Below, piece by piece: positions 1 through 7,869 of a stretch of DNA of 19,128 bases. Within the stretch, counting starts at the first letter, position 1. Each line of letters opens with the position of its first letter. Origin of the DNA: Lactobacillus sp. (GTDB lineage: Bacteria > Bacillota > Bacilli > Lactobacillales > Lactobacillaceae). The notes beneath the pieces are model-generated. The model was not told the origin of the DNA, made no database searches, and saw only the letters and a list, made by a program, of their open reading frames with translations. Made by a program: the position numbers and the translations under genes. Location of the stretch: contig JAAVAW010000001.1 of NCBI GenBank assembly GCA_014803905.1, positions 1 to 19,128 on the forward strand, written 5' to 3'.

Positions 1-464
1 AAGCCAGTTCCTGGTACAACAAAAGTTAAACCGAGTTTTACTGCTTTTTCTCCACCTAATTTTGCCGCAACTTGGCGCTGGTCAATCCAAATATTTAATC
101 TATCTAACCATTTAGTAATAGAGCTCTGATCTTTTATTCCACTCTCTAACACTCGTGCAGTTGCTTTATCTATTACACCTAATTGAAGAATGATATAAGT
201 AAATACTTCCATTCTTACAAATTCATTTTTAAACTCAATTTCATCGTAAGATAAGGCACCTAAAACTGTGCTCATGTAAGTAGACACAATTTCAATAATT
301 AATTTACTTTTATGAGGATAGTAAGATTGCAATAAAGATTTTGATATTCCTGATCGATCTGCAATTTTTTGTAATGATACACGGGGCATACTATCATCAC
401 GCAAAAGATCAAAAGTATTCCTTAAAATCGTTCTTCTTCGCTTCATATTTTTTTGTCTTGCCAT
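1..464 (-). CDS. TetR/AcrR-family transcriptional regulator, C-terminus beyond window
   Basis: This reading frame starts at the ATG at 464 and runs off the left edge, giving 154 codons. The N-terminus is basic (MARQKNMKRRRT). It is followed by a TetR-type helix-turn-helix at about residues 24-50 (VSLQKIADRSGISKSLLQSYY, then PHKSKL), where the tyrosine and the 'HKSKL' helix are typical of the family. The remainder should be the ligand-binding and dimer domain, but it is incomplete and no ligand can be inferred. A ribosome binding site (AGAGGAATTA) precedes the start. The gene lies 105 bases downstream of the permease on the same strand. However, a TATAAT box at 494-499 (minus strand) and two inverted repeats at 501-531 suggest its own, possibly self-repressed, promoter. 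Family call is confident; function is unknown. Confidence 0.8.
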   Translation of the reverse strand, partial: MARQKNMKRRRTILRNTFDLLRDDSMPRVSLQKIADRSGISKSLLQSYYPHKSKLIIEIVSTYMSTVLGALSYDEIEFKNEFVRMEVFTYIILQLGVIDKATARVLESGIKDQSSITKWLDRLNIWIDQRQVAAKLGGEKAVKLGLTFVVPGTG

Positions 465-493
465 ATTAATTCCTCTACTCTGTTATTTCTTAC

Positions 494-531
494 ATTATAT
501 ATTGTAACAATATATATACTATTTTAGTATA
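494..531 (-). promoter_or_regulatory. candidate promoter and operator of the TetR-family gene
   Basis: On the minus strand, 499-494 reads TATAAT, about 30 bases before the regulator's start codon. Directly upstream lie two inverted repeats: ATTGT-A-ACAAT at 501-511 and TATACTA-TTT-TAGTATA at 515-531. The second covers the expected -35 position, and the -35 hexamer itself is poor. The placement fits TetR-type autoregulation, but AT-rich palindromes also arise by chance, so the operator role is inference. Confidence 0.4.
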
Positions 532-569
532 GTAAAGATATATAATTATTTTTTAAAAATTAATTTCCG

Positions 570-1916
570 TTATCTTTTTCCAAATACGCCATATCCTAAC
601 CAAAGACAAGCAACAAAGATTAGTGAAAGTATAGTTGCTAATCTTGTAGTGGGTAAAATAAATAAAATTACTAAAATTGCTAGATAAAAAATGATAGTTA
701 GCCAATCAGTCCAAGGCGCTCCTGGCATTTCAAATTTACTTACCTTCCCCTTATTTTCTTGACGATATTTTAAGTGACACCACATAATCATCAACCATAC
801 CATAATAAAATTAATGGTAGAAACCGTTGAGATTACATCAAAAATCTTACCTGGCATTATATAATTCAAAATTACAATTATAAATAAAATTAAAGAAGAA
901 AAAGTTAAAGCATAATTAGGTACACCGTGTTTACTTAATTTGCCCAATTTTTTAGGAGCATTTCCACTATAGGCTAAGGCATATAACGACCGACTTGTAC
1001 TAAAAATCGCACTATTAGTAGCTGACATTGCTGCAGTAAGCACAACAAAATTTAAGATACCTGCAGCTGCTGGAATTCCAATTGCTCCAAAAACCTGTAC
1101 AAAGGGACTTGAAGTGGTTTTTATCTCATTCCACGGTTCCACTGCCATAATTGCAATCATTGAACCAATATAAAACAACCCAATTCTCACAGGTAAACTA
1201 TTAATTGCCTTTGGAATATCTTTTTCTGGATTTGCAGTTTCTCCCGCTGTTAGACCAACAATTTCAATCCCCACAAAGGCAAAAATAACCATTTGAAATG
1301 ACATTAGAAAGCCGCTTATTCCAGTAGGGAAAAAGCCACCGTATGCTACTAAATTATTTAAAGATACTTTATGATCATCAATATGCATTTGTAAAGCAAT
1401 CATCATCACTCCAACTATAATGAGTGCAACGATAGCCAAAACTTTGATCATTGAGAACCAACTTTCTAGTTCTCCAAATAAACCAACATTTAAACGATTA
1501 ATCGTTAACAAAATAAAAATAATCATTAATGGCCCCACCCATTGTGGTAAAGATGGAAACCAATATTTTAAATAGATTCCGGTCGCAGTTAAATCAGCCA
1601 TTGCTAAGCTCAGCCAACATAGCCAATAAGTCCATCCTGCTACAAATTCTATTCGATTACCTAAATATTTCCTAATTGAACTAATAAAAGAAGACTGATC
1701 TGGAGATGACAAAATTAACTCTCCAAGTGCGCGCATCATAAAAAAAGTGATAATTCCTACAATGAGATAAGAGAAAATAATTGAGGGACCACTACTTTTT
1801 ATTGCTGTTCCAGAGCCTAAAAATAAACCAGTACCAATCGCTCCCCCAATAGCAATCATCATTACATGTCGACTTTTTAATGAGCGCTGCAACTTATTAG
1901 CTTCTTTTTTAGCCAT
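570..1916 (-). CDS. amino acid permease, APC superfamily (AAT type)
   Basis: This is a membrane transporter of about 448 residues with roughly 12 hydrophobic segments, probably a proton-coupled amino acid importer. After a short basic N-terminus comes the first-helix signature HVMMIAIGGAIGTGLFLGSG, which forms the substrate backbone-binding turn in the amino acid transporter family. Later motifs include FVGIEIVGLTAGETANPEKD, characteristic of AAT permeases. The length matches the family (about 450-480). Substrate specificity cannot be read from sequence. Homologues are variously annotated for D-serine/D-alanine/glycine, aromatic or branched-chain amino acids. The ATG at 1916 is chosen because it sits nine bases after AAGGAAGG. 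A GTG at 1922 would give two more residues and is possible. The gene is downstream of prs but separated from it by a terminator. Confidence 0.9.
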   Translation of the reverse strand: MAKKEANKLQRSLKSRHVMMIAIGGAIGTGLFLGSGTAIKSSGPSIIFSYLIVGIITFFMMRALGELILSSPDQSSFISSIRKYLGNRIEFVAGWTYWLCWLSLAMADLTATGIYLKYWFPSLPQWVGPLMIIFILLTINRLNVGLFGELESWFSMIKVLAIVALIIVGVMMIALQMHIDDHKVSLNNLVAYGGFFPTGISGFLMSFQMVIFAFVGIEIVGLTAGETANPEKDIPKAINSLPVRIGLFYIGSMIAIMAVEPWNEIKTTSSPFVQVFGAIGIPAAAGILNFVVLTAAMSATNSAIFSTSRSLYALAYSGNAPKKLGKLSKHGVPNYALTFSSLILFIIVILNYIMPGKIFDVISTVSTINFIMVWLMIMWCHLKYRQENKGKVSKFEMPGAPWTDWLTIIFYLAILVILFILPTTRLATILSLIFVACLWLGYGVFGKR

Positions 1917-1984
1917 TTTCACTTTCCTTCCTTAAATATATGTTCTTAGTATTATAAGTAATGATTTAAGATAAAGCAAAGAAA

Positions 1985-2023
1985 ATATTAAAAAAGACTG
2001 TAGCTATCCAACTACAGTCTTTT
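1985..2023 (-). terminator. rho-independent terminator of prs
   Basis: AAAAGACTGTAG (1992-2003) and CTACAGTCTTTT (2012-2023) form a perfect 12-bp stem with an 8-base loop. Read on the minus strand the stem is followed by a run of T. It lies 20 bases beyond the prs stop codon and separates prs from the permease. Confidence 0.9.
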
Positions 2024-2042
2024 ACTAATTATCAATTAACAA

Positions 2043-3032
2043 CTAGTCATTAATTCTATTTTGTTCATCAAAAATTTGGTGAATTGATTTATCGTTATAA
2101 ATATAATCAATCCCTTTAGCAAGCAAACGATCAACTGATAAACGTACCATACGATCTGGATACTTATCATGTTTAATAGTATCAGTCACTACAATTTGTT
2201 CTACTGGTAATTCATTCAAGATAGCAGTAGCGTTTTGAGAAAGGAGTGCGTGAGTTGCTGCCACATAGACCTTCTTAGCCCCTGCTGCCAAAACTGATTT
2301 AGTAGAAGAAGCGATACGTGAACCAGTATCAATTAAATCATCAACAATAATAACAGTTTTTCCTTTAACATCACCGATCATATCATGCACATCAGTATCG
2401 TATCTTTCACCACGTTGATCAACAATTGCAATTGGAGCATCAAAATGAGAACCAAATTCGCGGGCGAGTTTTGCACCAGAGTGATCTGGGGATACTACAA
2501 CTACGTCATCGCTATCTTTAGTTGCAATACCATTATCGATAAAGTATTGGGCTAAGATTGGCATTGCATGTAAATGATCAACTGGAATATGATAAAATCC
2601 TTGAATTTGTGATGCATGTAAGTCTACTGCAATTAAATCATCGATTCGATTTAATTGTAATAAGTTAGCCAATAATTTAGCTGTAATTGGTTCACGTGAA
2701 CGGTTCTTTGTATCTTGACGTGAGTAAGCCATATAAGGGATTACCACGTTAATAGAATGTGCTGAGGCACGATGTAAAGCATCTAAGGTAATCATCAATT
2801 CCATAAAGTTTTCATTCACTGGATCTTGAATTGATTGAATAACGTAAACATCACACCCTCTAACACTTTCAGGGATATTTACTTGAATTTCTCCATCACT
2901 AAAATGCTGTACAGCAGTTTCTAATAAGGGTTTATCAAGGGCTGATGCAATTCTTTCAGCTAAAACTTGGTTTCCTGCAAGTCCAATTATCTTCATTGGA
3001 TGCAACATTTCATGTAATTCTTCTTTGTTCAT
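2043..3032 (-). CDS. prs: ribose-phosphate pyrophosphokinase (PRPP synthetase)
   Basis: This cytoplasmic enzyme makes PRPP from ribose 5-phosphate and ATP, the precursor for purine, pyrimidine, histidine and NAD synthesis. At 329 residues it is slightly longer than the usual 310-320 because of an N-terminal extension (MNKEELHEMLHP) before the conserved MKIIGLAGN start. Visible motifs are FSDGEIQVNIPESVRG, the ATP-binding flexible-loop region PYMAYSRQDTKNRSREPIT, the metal-binding VDLHASQIQGF, and the PRPP loop VDDLIDTG at residues 230-237 (D231, D232, D235). The flexible loop reads KNRSREPIT where many class I enzymes have KTRARQPIT. Lactobacilli often carry two prs genes, and this could be the second type. 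The start is ATG at 3032 with AGAAGGATAGGA upstream. Confidence 0.95.
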   Translation of the reverse strand: MNKEELHEMLHPMKIIGLAGNQVLAERIASALDKPLLETAVQHFSDGEIQVNIPESVRGCDVYVIQSIQDPVNENFMELMITLDALHRASAHSINVVIPYMAYSRQDTKNRSREPITAKLLANLLQLNRIDDLIAVDLHASQIQGFYHIPVDHLHAMPILAQYFIDNGIATKDSDDVVVVSPDHSGAKLAREFGSHFDAPIAIVDQRGERYDTDVHDMIGDVKGKTVIIVDDLIDTGSRIASSTKSVLAAGAKKVYVAATHALLSQNATAILNELPVEQIVVTDTIKHDKYPDRMVRLSVDRLLAKGIDYIYNDKSIHQIFDEQNRIND

Positions 3033-3087
3033 CTTTTCCTATCCTTCTTTTGAATTACCTATCTTTCATCATTATAACGGAAAATCA

Positions 3088-3129
3088 GTTCAAATAAAAA
3101 GGAACCTGACAAAAAGACCGGTTTCCTTT
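3088..3129 (-). terminator. terminator of the alpha/beta-hydrolase gene
   Basis: AAAGGAACC (3098-3106) pairs with GGTTTCCTTT (3120-3129) with one bulged base. On the minus strand the hairpin ends in TTTTTATTTG. It sits about 20 bases after the stop of the gene at 3148 and before the prs promoter region. Confidence 0.75.
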
Positions 3130-3147
3130 CATTATTTTTAATATAAA

Positions 3148-3813
3148 TTATTTTTCTTGATAAAAATCCTTAATCAAATCTAGTAATTTTAAGCTATGAA
3201 CTACATAGCTTTCGTGTTTTTGTCGTGGCATAATTACTAACCGAGAATTTGGTAGTAACTGACTATACCACCGTACATGTTCTACTTTAACCCAGTCTTT
3301 CTCCCCCACAACACATAAGGTTGGGATTTGAATCTGTTTAAGTTTTCTAGGATCAATAAAAGTTTCTTTTAAAGCCACGCGACTATCCCGATCTCCTATT
3401 AGAAATCCCCGTAAACTATTCCAAGTTATATGACCGGCCGTTACCCCGTTACCATTTACATAAGTACCAGCAACAATTAGTTTTGAGACCAAATGTGGAT
3501 ATTGATTTGCTAATAATAATGCCGCTACGCCACCTGCCCCATAACCTAAAATATATGCATCTTTAAGTCCCAACTGTCGCATAAACTCTGCTAAGTCTTC
3601 AACATCCGTTTGATAATGTTCACTAGCCTCGCCACTGCTTAAACCATGCCCACGCATATCGGGCACATAAACAGTGTAATAAAGGGATAAAGGAGCAACT
3701 AATTTATCAAAAATAGCACCATCCTGATGATGACCATGAATTAAAATTACCGGATGCCCATTACCCAGCCTTTGATAATAAAGATCGTTATCATTTACTT
3801 TTACTCTCATCAT
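3148..3813 (-). CDS. alpha/beta-hydrolase fold protein without the nucleophile serine
   Basis: A 221-residue protein with the alpha/beta-hydrolase fold. The oxyanion-side motif VILIHGHHQDG is at residues 22-32 and PDMRGHGLSS at 51-60. The nucleophile elbow at 90-95 reads G-Y-G-A-G-G, whereas active members have G-x-S-x-G, so the serine is replaced by glycine (codon GGG at 3538-3540). The acid (D173 in GEKDWV) and histidine (H200 in PRQKHESY) positions are kept. The protein is shorter than typical esterases (250-300) and appears to lack most of the cap domain. It may be a non-catalytic relative, use different chemistry, or have lost activity. Ribosome binding site GAAGGAG precedes two adjacent ATGs (3813 and 3810); the second has the more usual spacing. 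It lies upstream of prs on the same strand, with a terminator between. Confidence 0.85.
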   Translation of the reverse strand: MMRVKVNDNDLYYQRLGNGHPVILIHGHHQDGAIFDKLVAPLSLYYTVYVPDMRGHGLSSGEASEHYQTDVEDLAEFMRQLGLKDAYILGYGAGGVAALLLANQYPHLVSKLIVAGTYVNGNGVTAGHITWNSLRGFLIGDRDSRVALKETFIDPRKLKQIQIPTLCVVGEKDWVKVEHVRWYSQLLPNSRLVIMPRQKHESYVVHSLKLLDLIKDFYQEK

Positions 3814-3906
3814 TACTCCTTCAGCATAAAACTAGTCCTTAACCATCCTTTATTGGTAAAATATAAGTATCAATAAGTTGTAAAAAATATTAAGGAGTTG
3901 TTAATT

Positions 3907-4131
3907 ATGACTAACCAATCTATCTTTTTTAATCCTGGCGATGCCATTGCTTCAACTCATGACTTTAAAGAAGCACGTCGCAGTGCAGAGATTTATAAGG
4001 CTAAAAGTAACAGTAAAAAGAGATTAGTTATTGCTCAAAACGATAAAAATGGGGAATTTGCTATATATTATGCCGATAAAGTAGCCAATAATAAACAAGG
4101 GCTACCCCATCATTTAAAAGATGAACTTTAA
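3907..4131 (+). CDS. small hypothetical protein, 74 residues
   Basis: A small, soluble, highly charged protein that I do not recognise. It has no signal peptide, membrane segment or cysteine. A central basic stretch (EARRSAEIYKAKSNSKKRLV) precedes a short beta-like segment (EFAIYYADKV). The ATG at 3907 is chosen because AAGGAG at 3892-3897 lies nine bases upstream; a TTG at 3898 would abut the ribosome binding site. The gene is isolated on the plus strand between two minus-strand genes. Its stop codon overlaps that of the convergent glycosyltransferase gene by two bases, and its likely terminator lies inside that neighbour (4154-4178). The good ribosome binding site and terminator support a real gene. 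Confidence 0.75.
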   Translation: MTNQSIFFNPGDAIASTHDFKEARRSAEIYKAKSNSKKRLVIAQNDKNGEFAIYYADKVANNKQGLPHHLKDEL

Positions 4132-4955
4132 TCTTTATAATTTGCATCGCTTAAAGTTGCCTTTTTGGCAGCTTTTTTATTTGTATTATTTTTATCTTTT
4201 TCTTGCATTAAACTTTTAACAATTTGACTCCAAACCCGATAATTAGCCCGAAAATTATCGGGTATTTTTTTAAGATCAATTGTATGTACCATACTATCTG
4301 CTCTCTGCCAATAATGATAAAGCGGCTCAGAAGAAAAGTAATATCCATTGGTTAAAGAAACATATTTTACATTAAAAATTTGATCTTCCATAAATGCTAA
4401 ATCTTTAACAAAAGTTAGATTATACTTTCGTACTACATCAGTTAAATATCCCTTATTCCACGTATAACCTTTAACTGGAGAACCAAAAATATTAGTCATT
4501 TTTTCATATGTTTCCCACTTGGTTAACATTCCGCTTTCTTTTTTCTTATCGACTGCATGACTAGAATTATGACGTTGTGAGTCAATCCAAAATCCGCAAG
4601 AAACCATTGCTGCAGTTGGATGGTCCGCAAATGCCTTAACAAAAAAAGCTGTATAACCTGGATCTACCCAGTCATCCCCATCATGGAAAGTAAAGTAGGG
4701 CGTATCTACCAGACTCATTCCCACATTACGCGCATCTGATAAACCACCATTTGGTTTATCAACTAATTCAAAATGTATAAACTTATTGCGATATGATTCT
4801 GCAATCTCATGAGTTTTATCAGTTGATCCATCATTTATAATTAATAATTTAAAATTTCTTTCTTCTTGAACTGCTAACTTATCAAGTGCACGACTGAGAT
4901 ATTTTTCCATATTGTAAACAGGCATGATAACAGTTAATAATGGTTGACTTAACAC
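4128..4955 (-). CDS. family 2 glycosyltransferase (GT-A fold)
   Basis: A 275-residue enzyme expected to transfer a sugar from a nucleotide-sugar to a cell-surface polysaccharide, glycolipid or protein. The GT2 hallmarks are in order: VIMPVYN near the N-terminus (residues 9-15), NDGSTD at 41-46 (nucleotide binding), GGLSDARNVG at about 70-79, and the metal-binding HDGDDWVD at 91-98. No membrane helix is evident, so it is probably cytoplasmic or peripheral. The acceptor and sugar cannot be predicted. The C-terminal tail is lysine-rich (NKKAAKKATLSDANYKD). The start is GTG at 4955, nine bases after AAAGGAGG; an upstream TTG at 4976 would include the ribosome binding site itself. A TATAAT box is present on the minus strand at 4983-4988. 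It is a single gene, not part of a larger polysaccharide cluster here. Confidence 0.9.
   Translation of the reverse strand: MLSQPLLTVIMPVYNMEKYLSRALDKLAVQEERNFKLLIINDGSTDKTHEIAESYRNKFIHFELVDKPNGGLSDARNVGMSLVDTPYFTFHDGDDWVDPGYTAFFVKAFADHPTAAMVSCGFWIDSQRHNSSHAVDKKKESGMLTKWETYEKMTNIFGSPVKGYTWNKGYLTDVVRKYNLTFVKDLAFMEDQIFNVKYVSLTNGYYFSSEPLYHYWQRADSMVHTIDLKKIPDNFRANYRVWSQIVKSLMQEKDKNNTNKKAAKKATLSDANYKD
4154..4178 (+). terminator. terminator of the 3907 gene, inside the opposing coding region
   Basis: AAGTTGCC (4154-4161) pairs with GGCAGCTT (4167-4174), including one G-T wobble, across a five-T loop. It is followed by TTTTATTTG on the plus strand. It is 23 bases past the stop at 4131 and lies within the codons for the lysine/alanine-rich tail of the convergent glycosyltransferase. 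Confidence 0.65.
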
Positions 4956-5084
4956 AAATTCTAGCCTCCTTTGCAATATAAGATTATAGCATCTTAATAG
5001 AATATTACATAATTAGAATATCTTTTTAGGGTATAATGTGATTAATATCATATAGAATAGTTATAAGGAGAATACAACGTTAAT

Positions 5085-6050
5085 ATGAAAAAGTTAATGA
5101 CTATTTTTAGTGCACTTTTAATTACTAGTGTATTTAGCATATTCGTAGTTCCTAATTCTCATATGGTTAAGGCCGATGATAATACTCCGGTTATTACCTT
5201 AGGTACTTCCTTAACCAGCTCACAACGTCAAGGTACGATTGATACTTTGACCCAATCTTTAGATGGAACCAATTATCGAACCATTACAATTACTGGAGCG
5301 GATTTAGTTAAATATTTAAATCCTTCTGGCGCTGACTTTACTAACAATTCTGGAGTTTGGTCGAGTGCTCTAATTCAAAAAACTGCTTCTGGTAGTGGTA
5401 TTAATGTACATATCTTACCTTATAATGGCCATAATAATATTACTACTATTACTGCTAACCAATACAAGAATGCCGCTCTAACTGCTGGTATTACAGATGC
5501 CAATATTTATGTAACTAGTGCTAGTCCAATTGATGGTTCTGGTGCTTTGGCTGGAGTTTATGCCGCTTATGCCCAAAATGGTCAATCTTTAAACCAAAAT
5601 CAAATTAATGCCGCTCAAGATGAAATGAACACTTTAAGCGGTATTACTGAACAAAATAAGGGCAAAGAAGGTTACTCTGATGCACAATTAAATAATGCTA
5701 TTGCTGGGGCAAAGGCTGAAATGGCTAAACAAGGTAATAACATTTCTAACAACGACATCAGAAATATTGTTAATAATCAAATTAATATTAATCACTTGGG
5801 TGATACCATTACTAATAATCAAAAAGAAGAAATTATTAATTTGTTAATTAAGATTAAAGACTCTGGTGCTTTAAACAATAAAAACTTTGCTCAACAAGCA
5901 AATAAGCTAACTGATCAGATTCAATCCGGTGCTAAAAATATTTTTAGTAAATTTAATACCCCCGAAACACGTAATTGGTTCCAACAAATAATTGATACCA
6001 TTGTTAACTGGTTTAAGGGGTTATTCGGTGGAGTAATAATTTATAACTAA
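5085..6050 (+). CDS. secreted DUF1002 protein
   Basis: A 321-residue exported protein. Residues 1-30 form a signal peptide with a basic start, a hydrophobic core and a cleavage site after VKA. The mature part opens with VITLGTSLTSSQRQGTIDTL and continues with GVWSSALIQKTASGSGINVHI, which I recognise as the DUF1002 (YpuA-like) family, whose role is not established. The middle and C-terminal part is rich in Asn and Gln. The last 25 residues (from WFQQIIDTIV) form an amphipathic, Trp- and Phe-rich helix that could touch the membrane. There is no LPXTG or lipobox. AAGGAG lies 14 bases before the ATG, which is long, but no better start exists. A TATAAT at 5032-5037 is a plausible -10. An ABC exporter gene follows after a terminator; a functional link is only inference. 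Confidence 0.85.
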   Translation: MKKLMTIFSALLITSVFSIFVVPNSHMVKADDNTPVITLGTSLTSSQRQGTIDTLTQSLDGTNYRTITITGADLVKYLNPSGADFTNNSGVWSSALIQKTASGSGINVHILPYNGHNNITTITANQYKNAALTAGITDANIYVTSASPIDGSGALAGVYAAYAQNGQSLNQNQINAAQDEMNTLSGITEQNKGKEGYSDAQLNNAIAGAKAEMAKQGNNISNNDIRNIVNNQININHLGDTITNNQKEEIINLLIKIKDSGALNNKNFAQQANKLTDQIQSGAKNIFSKFNTPETRNWFQQIIDTIVNWFKGLFGGVIIYN

Positions 6051-6067
6051 TATTGTTTAAACTTAAT

Positions 6068-6104
6068 AAAAAAGACCTGTGTTTAATAAACAAGGCCTTT
6101 TTTT
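6068..6104 (+). terminator. terminator after the DUF1002 gene
   Basis: AAAAAAGACCTGTGTTT pairs with AAACAAGGCCTTTTTTT with one mismatch and one bulge, and seven T follow. The next gene starts only 46 bases later with no strong separate promoter, so partial read-through into the ABC transporter gene is likely. Confidence 0.8.
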
Positions 6105-6149
6105 GTTATGATAGAGTGCAAGTAATAGATTCTTGGAGGAAATTACAGA

Positions 6150-7760
6150 GTGAGTTTAAAGTACGCGCCCAAATATCGAGTTTTTTTATTTATCATTTTT
6201 TGTATTATTAAGGCTTGTGATGTTCTATTCATTGCCTACATGATCAAATTAATGCTTAATCTCGCTTCAAGCAACAGTAAAGATGTTGGTGAATTAATCA
6301 AATTGGCAACCATTGCCGGTTGTGGTCAATTATTTTTTACTTGTTCTAACTTTTTTTATGAACATTTAAAAATGACAATCATAAAAAACGTTAACTTAGT
6401 ATTAAAAAATGCAAATTTACACTATTTAGTTGCTCAAGGAAAAAGCGATATCAAATCCGGTCTAAGTTTAATGACCAATGATTTAAAACAAATAGAAACA
6501 GGCCGTGTTACCGCTCAATTAGATATGTGCTATCAATCAATACTATTTATTGGTTCCTTATCATTTGCCTTCATTAATTCTTGGCAAATGACTATTATCT
6601 TTATTGTTGCTTCCATCGCTCCCGCTATCGTCCAAATTTTGACTAGTAAGTTAATCACACGTAAGGCTAAAACCTGGGCTAATGCTAATGCAGACTATAC
6701 CCAACATGTCTCAGATAGTCTTAACGGTGCTCCGGCCGCCAAGTTATATAATGTACAAGCTACTATTATTTCTCGAGCTATTTTTAGTGCCAAGAAAATG
6801 GAAGAGGCCTTAAGGAGTATGAACTTTACCCAGGCCTGGGCTTTAGAGTTAATTTATACAGTAGCTGAACTATGTTGTTTCATTATTCCATGTACAATTG
6901 GTGGAATTTTAATGATGCATGGTCAATTAAAAGTTGGTACTTTAGTCTTAATGGTTGATTTGGCAATGAACTTTATTACTCCTGTAGTAACAATTTTCCA
7001 AGAATTTAATCAAGTTAAATCAACTGATCCAATGTGGAAAAAGACCCTTGAGGCACTTAACTACACAAACAAGCCAGAAAAGGTTGTTACCAAAGCTAAA
7101 GAGAATTTTAATAATTTAAAAATTAAAAATCTCGGTTATCGCACTAACAAAACAAATACAGAAATTTTTAATAATATTAATTTTACTATTACTCCTGGTA
7201 AAAAGACGCTATTAATGGCTCCATCTGGCTGGGGAAAAACTACGCTATTAAAATTAATGATGGGTGATAAAAAGCCAAGTCACGGGCAGATTTTGATCAA
7301 CGATCATAATCTAACTAACAATTGGCAAGGGCTGCATAATTACTTCTCATACGTTAATCAAAAGCCATTTCTTTTTGATGATACTTTACGATTTAATATT
7401 ACATTAGGCCGAGATGTCAGTGATAAAGAACTTCAAAACGCTATTCATGAAGCAGGACTTGATGAATTAGTAAAAGAAAAAGGCCTAGATAGTCCAGTAG
7501 GTGAAAATGGTAATCAACTTTCAGGAGGACAAATTCAAAGAATTGAAATTGCACGTGCTTTATTATCAAAACGTCCTGTACTTTTAGCCGATGAGGCAAC
7601 TAGTGCTCTTGATCCCCATTTATCACTTGATATTCATCAGACCTTACTTAAAAATCCAAATATTGCTGTAATTGAAGTAGCACACAAAATTTCTCCTCAA
7701 GAAAAAGCAATGTTTGATCAAATCATTCATCTGGATCAACCTAATGAAAACAATAATTAA
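6150..7760 (+). CDS. ABC transporter half-molecule, membrane domain fused to ATPase (exporter type)
   Basis: A 536-residue ABC exporter-type protein that should act as a dimer in the membrane. The N-terminal 300 residues carry about five to six hydrophobic segments. The ATPase domain has Walker A at 360-365 (G-W-G-K-T-T; usual G-S-G-K-S/T-T), a Q-loop VNQKPFLFDD, signature LSGGQ at 457-461, Walker B VLLADE ending at D481/E482, and the switch histidine H512. All catalytic residues are therefore present. The Trp in Walker A is unusual. At 536 residues it is a little shorter than most half-exporters (about 580), and no peptidase domain is fused. Substrate is unknown: drug, lipid or peptide are all possible. 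The start is GTG at 6150 with TTGGAGGA nine bases before. It lies downstream of the secreted DUF1002 gene. Confidence 0.88.
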   Translation: MSLKYAPKYRVFLFIIFCIIKACDVLFIAYMIKLMLNLASSNSKDVGELIKLATIAGCGQLFFTCSNFFYEHLKMTIIKNVNLVLKNANLHYLVAQGKSDIKSGLSLMTNDLKQIETGRVTAQLDMCYQSILFIGSLSFAFINSWQMTIIFIVASIAPAIVQILTSKLITRKAKTWANANADYTQHVSDSLNGAPAAKLYNVQATIISRAIFSAKKMEEALRSMNFTQAWALELIYTVAELCCFIIPCTIGGILMMHGQLKVGTLVLMVDLAMNFITPVVTIFQEFNQVKSTDPMWKKTLEALNYTNKPEKVVTKAKENFNNLKIKNLGYRTNKTNTEIFNNINFTITPGKKTLLMAPSGWGKTTLLKLMMGDKKPSHGQILINDHNLTNNWQGLHNYFSYVNQKPFLFDDTLRFNITLGRDVSDKELQNAIHEAGLDELVKEKGLDSPVGENGNQLSGGQIQRIEIARALLSKRPVLLADEATSALDPHLSLDIHQTLLKNPNIAVIEVAHKISPQEKAMFDQIIHLDQPNENNN

Positions 7761-7788
7761 AAAAGCAGTTGCCACGCAACTGTTTTTT
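7760..7788 (+). terminator. terminator after the ABC transporter gene
   Basis: CAGTTGC (7766-7772), loop CAC, GCAACTG (7776-7782), then six T. It is a strong hairpin placed directly after the stop codon. Confidence 0.92.
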
Positions 7789-7869
7789 ATAATTCCCTTC
7801 TAATATTCGAAAATGTTAAAATAATTCTATTATTTATATTTATCTTACAACCAATGGGAGGAGGAAATA

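Noticed and set aside
4956..4976. TTG start for the glycosyltransferase
   Set aside because: The codons after it are the ribosome binding site (AAAGGAGG) for the GTG at 4955.
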